Below are positions 25,729 through 34,446 of a DNA stretch of 64,000 nt, in pieces (position 1 is the stretch's first letter; every line of letters begins with the position of its first letter). The notes under the pieces were generated by a model. That model searched no databases. It was not told where the DNA came from and saw only the letters and a list, made by a program, of their open reading frames with translations. Position numbers and translations under genes: made by a program. The stretch comes from Pseudomonas grimontii (GTDB taxonomy: Bacteria > Pseudomonadota > Gammaproteobacteria > Pseudomonadales > Pseudomonadaceae): positions 169,534 to 233,533 of the forward strand of contig NZ_VFES01000012.1 of NCBI RefSeq assembly GCF_007858185.1. Direction: 5' to 3'.

Positions 25729-26652
25729 TCAGGCCTTATTCGCCAGGCCCCGATCACTCATGAACGCTTCCAGCCGCGAACGCACCCAGCGTTCGGCCGG
25801 GTCGGTGTCCACATGGCTGAGCCAGACCATGGACAAATCCAGGGTCGGCGTCTCGAACGGAAACGGCTCACAAAACAGGTTGCCCGACACCGCCATGGCC
25901 TCGGCGGTGTAGTCCGGCAGGCTGGCGATCAGGTCCGTACCGGCCAGCAGCGCGGGCAATGCGCTGTATTGCGGCACCGACAACACCACATGGCGCTTGC
26001 GGCCGATTTCCGCCAGCCACTCATCGGCAAACCCGGACACGTTGGCGGTGTGGGACACCAGCACATGGGGGCGCGAGCAATATTCATCGAGGGTCAGCGG
26101 GGTGTCCGAAGCATCGGCGCGCAGCAGTCGCGGACGAATATGGCGCAGCAGCTTGCGCTTGGCATTCGCCGGCAGGCCACGGGTCTGGGTGATGCCGACG
26201 GTAATATCGCCGGACGCCAGCAGATCGGGAATGCGCCAATAGTCCACATGCTGCACCACGAACACCACCAGCGGCGCTTCCTGGCGCAACGAGCGCAACA
26301 ACGGTGGCAGCAGGCCGAATTCAACGTCATCGGACAGGCCGATGCGAAAGGTCATGGTGCTGATGGACGGGTCGAAATCGTGGGTCAGGCTCAAGGCCGA
26401 CGACAGTGAGTCGAGCGCCGGCGACAGGTGCTGGATGATCTCCTCGGCGCGCGCTGTGGGTTCCATGCGATGGCCGACGCGAATGAACAGCGGATCATTG
26501 AACAAGGTGCGCAGGCGGTTGAGCGCCGAACTGATGGTCGGCTGGCCGAGAAACAGCTTCTCGGCCACCCGCGTGACGTTGCGCTCGAGCATCAGCGCTT
26601 CGAAGACCACCATCAGGTTGATGTCGGCCTTGCGTAATTCATTGCGATTCAT
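25729..26652 (-). CDS. LysR-family transcriptional regulator
   Basis: 307 residues from the ATG at 26652 (MNRNELRKADINLMVVFEA). The helix-turn-helix NVTRVAEKLFLGQPTISSAL and the following LFNDPLFIRVGHRMEPT are plain. The effector domain includes LASGDITVGI. It is upstream of, and in the same direction as, the CHMI-like gene. Confidence 0.9.
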   Translation of the reverse strand: MNRNELRKADINLMVVFEALMLERNVTRVAEKLFLGQPTISSALNRLRTLFNDPLFIRVGHRMEPTARAEEIIQHLSPALDSLSSALSLTHDFDPSISTMTFRIGLSDDVEFGLLPPLLRSLRQEAPLVVFVVQHVDYWRIPDLLASGDITVGITQTRGLPANAKRKLLRHIRPRLLRADASDTPLTLDEYCSRPHVLVSHTANVSGFADEWLAEIGRKRHVVLSVPQYSALPALLAGTDLIASLPDYTAEAMAVSGNLFCEPFPFETPTLDLSMVWLSHVDTDPAERWVRSRLEAFMSDRGLANKA

Positions 26653-26779
26653 CGGCGCCTGCCCCTTCCCCAAGACAAGCCGCAGTTTAGAAAGGCCAGC
26701 CGGCTGCGTCTATGTGCACACTGTTCATCACGAGGCTTTGGGACTATAAACAGCTCTCGAACTTCGCAGGAACACTACC

Positions 26780-26959
26780 GTGCTGGTCATTTTTGGCCTG
26801 GCCATTCTGGTGGCCGGGTTCTGTCTCTGGCTTATCCGCTTTGTCACCCGCCCCACCTCCCGCACCTTGTTGCGGGTGTTCGTCGGCCTGTGCCTGGCAG
26901 CAGTGGTGGCGTACCTGGTGCTGGCGTCGGGTTTTCCTGTTTCGTTGCTGGTTTCATAA
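26780..26959 (+). CDS. Small two-helix membrane protein
   Basis: 59 residues from a GTG with CAGGAACACTACC upstream. Two hydrophobic stretches (VIFGLAILVAGFCLWLI and VFVGLCLAAVVAYLVLA) flank a basic loop (RFVTRPTSRTLLR). It directly precedes a lipoprotein gene, probably in the same transcript. I recognise no named family. Confidence 0.5.
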   Translation: MLVIFGLAILVAGFCLWLIRFVTRPTSRTLLRVFVGLCLAAVVAYLVLASGFPVSLLVS

Positions 26960-26992
26960 CGCCCCCTCTTTGAACTGGACGCTACTGCCTTG

Positions 26993-27542
26993 ATGAACAT
27001 CCGCTGCGTTGTGCTACCGCTGTTGCTGGCCGGATGCACCGCCATGACGCCCTACAAGGCACCGCTCGAAGGCCCGCGAGCACAGATCAAAATGTGAATT
27101 GAGCACCCACGACAGCTACAACGAATGGCTGTCTGTCAGCGTTTCGACGGATCATGAGTGCCTGGAAGGCAGGGTGGGCACGCCGAGTAAGGAAGCGGCA
27201 TTATTTGCGGTGCACAGCACCACTTCGCGCCCCGACGGGTACGTGGACATCGCCGCCAACCAACCGCTGCACTTGATCGTGTCGGGCCTGGCGAGCGCCG
27301 GTCGACGCTGTGTGATTGAGTTCAACACTGAGTTCGCCGCCCAGGGGCGCTATCTGCTCAAAGGCGGGATTGCGGACACCGACAGTGGGTGGTGTCGCGT
27401 TGAGGTGATCAATGCCGATATTGGTGCCTCGCAGGCTAAATTCGAGACCCCGACCCAGGTAACACCTGCCCCCACGGAGAGCCATTCGTGGAGGCAGTTC
27501 ATGGCCCATCAAGGTTGCTTTTTGCCCTCGGCCGAGCATTGA
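26993..27542 (+). pseudogene. Lipoprotein gene broken by a single-base frameshift
   Basis: The ATG frame encodes a lipoprotein start (MNIRCVVLPLLLAGCTAMTP, lipobox LAGC) and stops at TGA 27,095-27,097 after 34 residues. One frame over, translation runs on from ELSTHDSYNEWLSVSV to 27,542. Dropping one A from the AAAA tract at 27,089-27,092 would join them into about 182 residues (PRAQIK-CELSTHDS). This is either a real loss of function or a sequencing error in the A-run. The family is unknown. Confidence 0.6.
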
Positions 27543-27686
27543 TCAGGGCTTGAGCGGACGCTCCTGATCCCGCTCGGACAGCTCAGTGCCGTCGTCCGGA
27601 TGCTTCCAGGTCTGGGGTTTCTCCTCTTCACTCCGCCGGGGTTGCTCACGCTCCGGCTCATCTTGGCGCTTCTGCTCGTTACCCAT
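27543..27686 (-). CDS. Small hydrophilic protein
   Basis: 47 residues starting MGNEQKRQDEPER and rich in Glu, Arg, Gln and Pro (about half charged), so probably intrinsically disordered. GGAGGGAGGTGGC upstream of the ATG is a strong ribosome binding site and decides the start. Similar short proteins are common in Pseudomonas; the function is not known to me. Confidence 0.6.
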   Translation of the reverse strand: MGNEQKRQDEPEREQPRRSEEEKPQTWKHPDDGTELSERDQERPLKP

Positions 27687-27883
27687 AGCCACCTCCCTCC
27701 GTAAGAATTGGTCATACCTTCCAGCATAGAGCAGAGCGGGATTTTTGACAGGTTTGCAAATTGACAACCAACAGACATTAGTCAATCCATATTTTTTCAC
27801 TTTTCATTTCTAAATGTGTCAGCCACTATCCTCAGTATTAAGCGAAACAAGCACTTTAAGAAGAACGCTGGAGACACAAAACC

Positions 27884-29188
27884 ATGACTAGCCCTACCCT
27901 GCCCGACTCTGCCCGCTCCAAAGTAGGGGCGGTATTCCGCGTTACTTCGGGCAACTTCCTCGAACAGTTCGACTTCTTCCTGTTCGGCTTCTACGCCACC
28001 TATATCGCCGCCGCGTTCTTTCCTGCCGCGAATGAGTTTGCGTCATTAATGATGACCTTCGCCGTGTTCGGCGCGGGCTTCCTGATGCGGCCACTGGGCG
28101 CAATCATCCTCGGCGCTTACATCGATGACGTCGGTCGCCGCAAAGGGTTGATCGTGACCCTGTCGATCATGGCCAGCGGCACACTGTTGATCGTGCTGGT
28201 GCCGGGTTATCACACCATTGGCCTGTGGGCACCGCTGCTGGTGTTGCTGGGCCGCTTGCTGCAAGGCTTCTCGGCCGGCGCGGAACTGGGCGGTGTGTCG
28301 GTGTACCTGTCTGAAATGGCGACGCCAGGCCGCAAGGGTTTCTACACCAGCTGGCAGTCGGGCAGCCAACAGATCTCCATCGTGGTCGCCGCCGCGCTGG
28401 GCTATGGCTTGAACGTGTGGATGGAGCCGGCCGTGGTTGCCGATTGGGGCTGGCGCATTCCGTTCGCCATCGGTTGCGTGATCATCCCGTTCATTTTTGT
28501 GCTGCGTCGTAACCTGCAGGAAACCGAAGAGTTCGCCAACCGCAAGCATCGCCCGACCATGCGCGAAGTGCTGGCCACATTAGCGAAGAACTGGACCGTG
28601 GTGATCGGCGGCATGCTGATGGTGGCGATGACCACCACCGCGTTCTACCTGATCACCGTATACGCGCCGACCTTCGGCAAGACCGTGCTGCAACTGAGCA
28701 CCTCCGACGCCCTGTTGGTGACCTTGCTGGTGGCGGTGTCGAACTTTGTCTGGCTGCCGATCGGCGGCACCCTGAGCGACCGCTTCGGCCGCAAGCCGGT
28801 GCTGATCGCCATGACTGCACTGACGGTGCTCACGGCTTATCCGGCGCTGTCCTACGTGGTGAATGCACCGAGCTTCGCCCACATGCTGGAAACGCTGCTG
28901 TGGTTCTCGTTCCTGTACGGCATGTACAACGGCGCGATGATTCCTGCCCTTACGGAAATCATGCCGGTGGAAGTGCGCGTAGCGGGCTTCTCCCTGGCTT
29001 ATAGCCTGGCGACCGCGATCTTCGGTGGGTTTACCCCGGCGATCTCCACCTGGTTTATCCACATCACTGAAGACAAGGCCTCGCCGGCCTATTGGATGAT
29101 GTTCGCTGCGCTGTGCGCGCTGTGTTCAACCCTGGCGCTGTATCGCCGTGCCAACGCGCGCGGGCAGGTGATGCAGGGGGCGACGTGA
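27884..29188 (+). CDS. MFS metabolite:H+ symporter (citrate/tricarballylate type)
   Basis: 434 residues, 12 predicted helices. It has the metabolite-H+ symporter signature: SGNFLEQFDFFLFGFYATYI near residue 22, GAYIDDVGRRKGLIVTLSIM near 84 and LLQGFSAGAELGGVSVYLSE near 126. The family (CitA/TcuC) imports citrate or tricarballylate. ACGCTGGAGACAC lies upstream of the ATG. The next 100 bp carry a remnant of a periplasmic binding protein gene. Confidence 0.87.
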   Translation: MTSPTLPDSARSKVGAVFRVTSGNFLEQFDFFLFGFYATYIAAAFFPAANEFASLMMTFAVFGAGFLMRPLGAIILGAYIDDVGRRKGLIVTLSIMASGTLLIVLVPGYHTIGLWAPLLVLLGRLLQGFSAGAELGGVSVYLSEMATPGRKGFYTSWQSGSQQISIVVAAALGYGLNVWMEPAVVADWGWRIPFAIGCVIIPFIFVLRRNLQETEEFANRKHRPTMREVLATLAKNWTVVIGGMLMVAMTTTAFYLITVYAPTFGKTVLQLSTSDALLVTLLVAVSNFVWLPIGGTLSDRFGRKPVLIAMTALTVLTAYPALSYVVNAPSFAHMLETLLWFSFLYGMYNGAMIPALTEIMPVEVRVAGFSLAYSLATAIFGGFTPAISTWFIHITEDKASPAYWMMFAALCALCSTLALYRRANARGQVMQGAT

Positions 29189-29345
29189 TGCCCCCTCGGC
29201 GCACTGGCAGGCTGAGCAACTCAAGGTGATGACCTCCGGCGGCTTCACCGCCGCCTATAAACTGCTGGGCCCGTAATACGCCCAGCACAGCGGCGACACC
29301 CTCGACACCATCCATGGCCAAGGCGCCGGAAGCCAGCAGCGGCAC
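29189..29345 (+). pseudogene. Remnant of a substrate-binding protein gene
   Basis: One frame reads QAEQLKVMTSGGFTAAYKLL then GP, stop, YAQHSGDTLDTIHG, which resembles the start of mature molybdate-type/solute-binding proteins (signal-peptide end, then VMTSGGFTAAYKLLGP). A TAA interrupts it at 29,275 and resemblance fades after about 29,340. The remaining 300 bp up to 29,644 show no gene. Confidence 0.5.
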
Positions 29346-29644
29346 ATTTACCTAAAAGGGTGCCCCAAGGCCGGGCAATCGACAGCACCATCTCCACGCA
29401 CCATCCCGCTTCCACCAGACCGCACTGGCATCCTGCACCCGCAGGCGATGTCACGGAGAGTCGCCGTGAATAACGGGATGTAGGGCAATATCGTACAAGC
29501 GCCAGTGGGAAGCTATGGAAGAGCACTGCCAGAAAAACTGCCATTGGGATTAGCCTGTTTCCGAGAGGCCAGTCAGTTGCTTCTTGTTTTTCCTGACGTA
29601 AAGACACGGTTGCTCGGGTTCCCTAGAATCCCGCGTTCGACTCT

Positions 29645-30505
29645 ATGACTAAGGACCCAGCCATGGCCGAACCGATCGTAAAAAGCACACCGCTGACGTG
29701 GTATGTGGAGCATTTCGCCGTCTTCAGCGGTGCTTTCACCTTTCTCGCTATCGCGGGGCTATTGATATTTATCTACCGGCGCTCTGGATCGCTGCTGTTT
29801 CTGCGGGATTGGATATGGCGGTTTTTTGGTGGCAAAACGCGCTTCGAAACAGACCGTTTTGAACGCATGCGCAAGGACTTGCGCGAGCTGGAATATTATC
29901 GCTACGAATTCAACATCCCTGCCAATACGCTGCGCGAGGCAGACCTGGCCGAGGACTGGATGTACAGCAATGACTTCACCCCACGCGACTTCGGTCGCGT
30001 GAAGCGCTACATCGAGTGGAGCGACTTTTCAGCACTGAGTTTCATCACCAAGCGGTTCGCACAATGGCGTATCAACTGCTTTTTCTTTCTTGCCATCGCG
30101 CTTCTGGCGGGCGTAGCCATTGCGGTTCCGCTGATTGAATCCAAGTATCTGATGGTGTCGCTCAAAAACGCCCCGGATGCCCCCTCGTTCTATTTATCGG
30201 AAGATAACGTGAAGTTCGGTATCTGGTCGGACAGTGTCCTCAAGGTCGAGCACTGTCGCTCGTCCGAGTCGCTTCAGGCTTTCCTTCTCCCAGGATTACC
30301 GGAAGAGAAACTCGACATCATTTGCTCATTTTTCCTCGACAAGACCTACAACAAATACGTACGAGAAGGCCTGGGCCAACAACGCGGGCTACTGTTCTCG
30401 CTGGTGCTCGTGTCGATGGCTTGGATGATTTACCTGGTGATCCTGATCGCGCGAATGGAAGTCGCCCGCAGGCTCTATAAACAATGGCAGGCCAACCAGC
30501 CTTAG
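29645..30505 (+). CDS. Multi-spanning membrane protein of unknown function (DUF6216-like)
   Basis: 286 residues, three membrane segments: FAVFSGAFTFLAIAGLLIFI near 24-43, INCFFFLAIALLAGVAIAVP near 140-159 and LLFSLVLVSMAWMIYLVILI near 246-265. Between the first two lies a soluble region with LRELEYYRYEFNIPANTL; between the second and third a periplasmic-side loop with two Cys. The layout recalls DUF6216 proteins. The start may be the second Met (MAEPIVKST). Function unknown. Confidence 0.65.
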   Translation: MTKDPAMAEPIVKSTPLTWYVEHFAVFSGAFTFLAIAGLLIFIYRRSGSLLFLRDWIWRFFGGKTRFETDRFERMRKDLRELEYYRYEFNIPANTLREADLAEDWMYSNDFTPRDFGRVKRYIEWSDFSALSFITKRFAQWRINCFFFLAIALLAGVAIAVPLIESKYLMVSLKNAPDAPSFYLSEDNVKFGIWSDSVLKVEHCRSSESLQAFLLPGLPEEKLDIICSFFLDKTYNKYVREGLGQQRGLLFSLVLVSMAWMIYLVILIARMEVARRLYKQWQANQP

Positions 30506-30548
30506 CCTTGGCCCCAGCCCGTTGCCGCGCAGGAATGAGCGCGCAACC

Positions 30549-32174
30549 CTACAGCTGAAACCGCGCAACCGCCTCGTTCAGCGAGACCGCCAATTGCGCC
30601 AGTTCACGGCTTGATCCATTGATCTGCCCGGCGCCGGAAGAGGACTGTGCAGACAGGTCGCGAATATTGACGATATTGCGATCGACTTCCTTGGCCACCT
30701 GGGCCTGCTCCTCGGCAGCGCTGGCAATCACCAGGTTGCGCTGGTGAATCTGGTCGATGGAGTCGGTGATCTGGCTTAATGCGCCGCCCGCGCCCTCTGC
30801 CAGGGCCAGGGTGTCGGTGGCACGCTGGGTACTTGACTGCATCGAGCTCAACGCCTCGTTGGACCCGGTACGCATCGCGGTCACCATCTGGTCGATTTCC
30901 AGGGTCGATTGCTGGGTACGGTGGGCCAGTGCACGCACTTCGTCAGCCACCACCGCAAAGCCGCGCCCGGACTCCCCGGCGCGCGCGGCCTCGATCGCGG
31001 CGTTAAGCGCCAGCAGGTTGGTCTGCTCGGCGATGGAGCGAATCACGTCGAGCACCTTGCCAATATCGCGCGATTGCTCGGCGAGGTTCTGCACCAGGGT
31101 CGAAGTTTCGCCGATGTTGGTGCTCAGGGCTTGGATAGCGCTGACCGTTTCACCCACCCGGTGCTGGCCTTCGCGCGCGGTTTCATTGGAAAGGCGAGTG
31201 GACTCCGAGGTGGACACCGCATTGCGCGCCACCTCATCCGCCGCCGAAGTCATCTCGTTGACGGCGGTAGCGGCCTGCTCGATTTCAGCGGTCTGCTTTT
31301 GCAGGCTGCGGCTGCTCTGGTCAGTGATGCCGTTGAGGTCGGTGGCCGATGACGCCATCTGCCCCGCCGACTGGCGAATCAGTTGCAAGGTCCCGCGCAG
31401 GTTGGCCTGCATGGTCTTGAGTGCCACGAGCAGGCGAGTCACTTCGTCATCGCCGGTCACGTCTACCGTTTGGGTCAGGTCACCTTGGGCAACGTTCTCG
31501 GCAGCCCGCACCGCATGGCTCAGCGGGCCGACGATACTGCGCGTGAGCAACCAGGCCAGCAGCACGGTGCTCAAACCGGCCACGATCACAAAGCCGAACA
31601 CCATGGTACGCGAACGACCGTACTGCGACTCGGCCTCCTGGCCTTGCTGGTTAATCTGGGCGCTGTAGTAGTCGGCCAGGGCATTGAGCTGGGCACCGGA
31701 GCCGTCGACCACGGTTTTCATATCCACCAGCAACAGCTTGTTGAGCTCGGCGCCCTGCTGCTTGTCGGCGAGGATGAACGACTGCGCCAGCCCTTGCTGA
31801 TACTGGCGCAGCGAGACCTGGAACTGATCGTACAACGTGCGCAGTGCTGGGGTGTCGATCACCGCATCGAGGTCCGCCAGCCGCTTGGTCAGGTCCTGGC
31901 TGCGGGTGTCCATTTGGCTACGGTATTGCGGGATGCTCGCCGGGTTCGGATCCAGGGCCATGCGCAAAGAGATCGTACGAATGCGCAGCATGATTTCGCG
32001 AATGTCCGCCACCAGCCGCATCTTCGGCACCAGCCCGCTTTCCACCTGCACCGCACTGGCGCGGATACTTGCCATGTTCGAGAGCGCAAAAAAACCCAGC
32101 AGGGCCACGAGCAAAGCAATCAAGGCAAAACCCAAACCCGCACGGCGGGCGATGGACAGGCTGCGAAGGGACAT
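30549..32174 (-). CDS. Methyl-accepting chemotaxis protein
   Basis: 541 residues. The first membrane helix is at about 12-32, a four-helix-bundle periplasmic sensor spans about 35-190, the second helix is at about 191-212, followed by HAMP (about 212-265). The cytoplasmic signalling hairpin has its conserved tip near 380-415 (IAEQTNLLALNAAIEAAR). No C-terminal CheR-binding pentapeptide is present. The ligand is unknown. Confidence 0.95.
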   Translation of the reverse strand: MSLRSLSIARRAGLGFALIALLVALLGFFALSNMASIRASAVQVESGLVPKMRLVADIREIMLRIRTISLRMALDPNPASIPQYRSQMDTRSQDLTKRLADLDAVIDTPALRTLYDQFQVSLRQYQQGLAQSFILADKQQGAELNKLLLVDMKTVVDGSGAQLNALADYYSAQINQQGQEAESQYGRSRTMVFGFVIVAGLSTVLLAWLLTRSIVGPLSHAVRAAENVAQGDLTQTVDVTGDDEVTRLLVALKTMQANLRGTLQLIRQSAGQMASSATDLNGITDQSSRSLQKQTAEIEQAATAVNEMTSAADEVARNAVSTSESTRLSNETAREGQHRVGETVSAIQALSTNIGETSTLVQNLAEQSRDIGKVLDVIRSIAEQTNLLALNAAIEAARAGESGRGFAVVADEVRALAHRTQQSTLEIDQMVTAMRTGSNEALSSMQSSTQRATDTLALAEGAGGALSQITDSIDQIHQRNLVIASAAEEQAQVAKEVDRNIVNIRDLSAQSSSGAGQINGSSRELAQLAVSLNEAVARFQL

Positions 32175-32366
32175 TAGGGGGCTCTCTTGTTAGGATACGA
32201 TGTCGTATGAGAGCGTTTCGGCCGCGAGGATAAAGACTTGAGGGGCGCACTCGCGGGAAATGAGAAGTTATAAATATCAGTGAGTTATTTGCAGTATCGA
32301 CGAGCACGACGCCCACCAACGACAATACTGGGAACATCAAAGGATTACCCCACCAGCAGGTCTGAC

Positions 32367-32657
32367 ATGGAAAAAGCCGTCATTACTCTGGCACTGATTT
32401 CTTGCCTATACGGCTGCATCGGCGCACAACTCTCACTTCCTGAACAGAAAAACGTACGCACCACCCCTCAACAGAACCCGCCTGAACGGACATGGTGCGG
32501 CGTGACGCTTTGGGCTGTAATTCCAATCCCCCTGAAGCTCCCCGTGTGCCGCTCACATCCCGCTCCCTCGCCCTTATACGCCTGTGGTCCTTTCATGTTC
32601 CTGGGACCGATCATGCACGGTTACAAGGGGAATGCCTTATGTGGAGAAATCCCTTGA
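32367..32657 (+). CDS. Small putative lipoprotein
   Basis: 96 residues from the ATG at 32,367. The N-terminus MEKAVITLALISCLYGCIG is a signal peptide with a lipobox-like LYGC. The mature part has several Cys and Pro (PVCRSHPAPSPLYACGPFM) and no family I can name. It resembles YceK/YidQ-type small lipoproteins only in general layout. Confidence 0.5.
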   Translation: MEKAVITLALISCLYGCIGAQLSLPEQKNVRTTPQQNPPERTWCGVTLWAVIPIPLKLPVCRSHPAPSPLYACGPFMFLGPIMHGYKGNALCGEIP

Positions 32658-32739
32658 GAGCCCATGACACCCGTCCGAAAGACTGTTTGCTCCCATGTGC
32701 CCACTTGCAAAAGTCCCAAGGTGGGACTAGGATTTTCCC

Positions 32740-33042
32740 ATGAGAATTGTCGCAATCAGTCAACTCAAAACCTTTTGGCAAAAATACCCGGATTCGGAGC
32801 AACCGTTCCTGGCCTGGATAGACGAGGTAAAAAACGCCGACTGGTCAAACCCGGCTGACATCAAGGAACACTTTCGCAGCGCTAGCATTCTCAAAAGTCG
32901 AAGGGTCGTCTTCAACATCAAAGGTAACGACTACAGGCTCGTGGTCGCCGTGGCCTATCGCTATGGCGCTGTCTACATCAAGTTTGTCGGTACACATAAG
33001 CAATACGACGCAATTGACGCCGATACCGTCGAAACGGAGTAA
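32740..33042 (+). CDS. higB: HigB-type toxin, mRNA interferase
   Basis: 100 residues with the HigB (RelE-superfamily, PF09907-type) pattern: MRIVAISQLKTFWQKYPDSE, then LKSRRVVFNIKGNDYRLVV and YIKFVGTHKQYDAID at the C-terminus, including the conserved GTHxxYD. Such toxins cleave mRNA at the ribosome. It is followed 3 bp later by its antitoxin. The pair lies about 140 bp left of the prophage attachment core. Confidence 0.9.
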   Translation: MRIVAISQLKTFWQKYPDSEQPFLAWIDEVKNADWSNPADIKEHFRSASILKSRRVVFNIKGNDYRLVVAVAYRYGAVYIKFVGTHKQYDAIDADTVETE

Positions 33043-33045
33043 CCC

Positions 33046-33417
33046 ATGAACATCCGACCTATCCACACCGAACAGGATTACAAGGACGCACTCAAGTCTG
33101 TCTCCGCGCTGTTCGACAACGAACCAGAACCCGGCACCCCGGAAGGTGATTACTTTGACGTAATGATCACGCTGATCGAGGCCTATGAAGCCAAACACTT
33201 TCCCGTAGACCTGCCTAACCCGATCGATGCCATTCGCTTCAGAATGGAACAGTCTGGCCTGTCAGCGGCTGATCTTATTCCCGCCATTGGCCGTCAGAAT
33301 CGTGTTTATGAAGTGCTGAATGGAAAACGAGCGCTGACCTTGCCAATGATTTGGAAGCTGCATGAGATGTTTGGAATTCCAGCAGAAAGCCTGATCAAGC
33401 CAGTAAGGCATGCTTGA
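33046..33417 (+). CDS. higA: HigA-type antitoxin
   Basis: 123 residues. The N-terminal half (IHTEQDYKDALKSVSALF ... GDYFDVMITLIEAYEAKH) is the toxin-binding part. The C-terminal Xre-type helix-turn-helix is MEQSGLSAADLIPAIGR, QNRVYEVLNGKRALTLPM. It neutralises HigB and probably represses the operon. It is cotranscribed with higB. Confidence 0.9.
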   Translation: MNIRPIHTEQDYKDALKSVSALFDNEPEPGTPEGDYFDVMITLIEAYEAKHFPVDLPNPIDAIRFRMEQSGLSAADLIPAIGRQNRVYEVLNGKRALTLPMIWKLHEMFGIPAESLIKPVRHA

Positions 33418-33510
33418 AGACGGAATCCGGTTGGTTGTGCCTGCTGGAAAGAACCACTACGGCTCTGTTTGCTGCTCGGAACGAGTAGCTTGCTCCCAAA
33501 TCTCAGAAAC

Positions 33511-33550
33511 GAAAAAGCCCCGCAGCTTATTCAGCTACGGGGCTTTTTCT
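33511..33550. terminator. Rho-independent terminator, probably of the original tRNA transcript
   Basis: AAAAAGCCCCGCAGC ... GCTACGGGGCTTTTT forms a stem with A/T tracts on both sides, so it can work in both directions. It lies just beyond the tRNA tail and just after higA. Confidence 0.8.
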
Positions 33551-33556
33551 ATGTAA

Positions 33557-33583
33557 TGGCGGAGAGATAGGGATTCGAACCCC
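33557..33583 (-). other. Prophage attachment core (attL): 3' end of a serine-type tRNA gene
   Basis: Read on the minus strand it is the T-loop, acceptor strand and CCA end of a tRNA (GGGGTTCGAATCCC then TATCTCTCCGCCA), matching the tails of Pseudomonas tRNA-Ser genes. The upstream body is absent, and the T-stem 5' side no longer pairs perfectly. This is the expected scar where a phage entered a tRNA 3' end; the intact gene should lie at the other prophage end. Confidence 0.8.
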
Positions 33584-33662
33584 TTCTTGCGTTCTTGCAT
33601 ACCGCTTAAGGCCAGAAAATACTGTGCTATCGTCCTTTGCTCATGGCGCCCTGCGGTCTATA

Positions 33663-33695
33663 GCGGCCCTGAATCTGCCCTAATTTTGCCCTAAA
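33663..33695. repeat. Three 11-bp direct repeats near the attachment core
   Basis: GCGGCCCTGAA, TCTGCCCTAAT and TTTGCCCTAAA follow each other with no gap, a spacing of about one helical turn. Lying 80 bp from the core, they could be arm-type sites for the integrase or excisionase. Confidence 0.45.
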
Positions 33696-33889
33696 CCTCT
33701 TCAACACTGCCGCTGCTATGCTTGAGCTTTATCGAAAAGTAGTTGCCCCACTGACGGGTACGAATCTCGGCTAGGCATCAGTTCAATAGAAGACTTCAGG
33801 ATCACCTTGGTCAACCCTGATGATGCACACCGACGCAACAATGTGCCACTTAAGGACAAATCGATCTGGCTGAAAACACAGATCCATCA

Positions 33890-33955
33890 TAGGAGCGTGC
33901 TCACGCTCGCCGGTTTTCAAGACCGGCATGCCAACTCAAGCTGGCTTAGGTCTCC
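33890..33955 (+). other. tRNA-like fold with a UCA anticodon-type loop
   Basis: GAGCGTG-CT-CACGCTC is a perfect hairpin, followed by a perfect anticodon-like arm CCGGT-TTTCAAG-ACCGG (loop positions 34-36 = UCA) and a T-arm-like GCCA-ACTCAAGC-TGGC. The ends GGAG and CTCC can pair. The acceptor is short and the D-arm atypical, so this may be a decayed or non-canonical tRNA rather than a functional one. Confidence 0.25.
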
Positions 33956-34183
33956 AATGCTTTCCGCGTTCCATTACTCGCAACTGCCATAAAGGCTACA
34001 GACCTCATTCTGAAAAGCGTACTGGTTGAATTTTGGAACTGCTTTTCCCCTATAAGGTTTACTTCTGCCGAGGATAACGTGGTCGTCCCCCAAAAGAAAA
34101 AATTGTCGAAAGCGAACATCTAACCCAAGAGTGAGCCCCCCGACACAAAATGCTATGCCTCTTATCGATCAAGGGACGTACCG

Positions 34184-34291
34184 ATGACGAATCCAGACCT
34201 GCTGCCCTTCCTCCAGTCGAAGCGCTATGAAAAACAGGCAGCCATAGACGAATTACCGTCGCCAAATAAATGGCGAATTATCTTAATTTAA
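34184..34291 (+). CDS. Possible 35-residue peptide
   Basis: MTNPDLLPFLQSKRYEK and a lysine-poor tail, with AAGGGACGTACCG upstream of the ATG. Nothing is recognisable; it may be a truncated gene start. Confidence 0.25.
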   Translation: MTNPDLLPFLQSKRYEKQAAIDELPSPNKWRIILI

Positions 34292-34446
34292 GTGGTTAAA
34301 GCTTATTCTGGGACGGAGTATCGTCTGATAAATCGAAAAACCAGATGAGATGGCAAAAGGCTATTTATTTTCATCCGATTTCCATGTAGATATTATCCAA
34401 CGCTCTGGGGTGGCCCTATTCGAGCTATAGCAACGATCGAGGGCAT

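Larger units (their letters stand above)
33418..34446. other. Prophage left-end region without a recognised gene
   Basis: Holds a hairpin terminator, the tRNA tail fragment, three 11-bp direct repeats, a tRNA-like fold and one possible 35-codon ORF, described separately. No integrase is encoded here. The rest, especially 34,292-34,446, is AT-richer and shows no clear gene. Confidence 0.6.

Noticed and set aside
33807..33992. 61-codon plus-strand ORF over the tRNA-like fold
   Set aside because: No ribosome binding site and weak protein character; the stem-loop pattern explains the sequence better.
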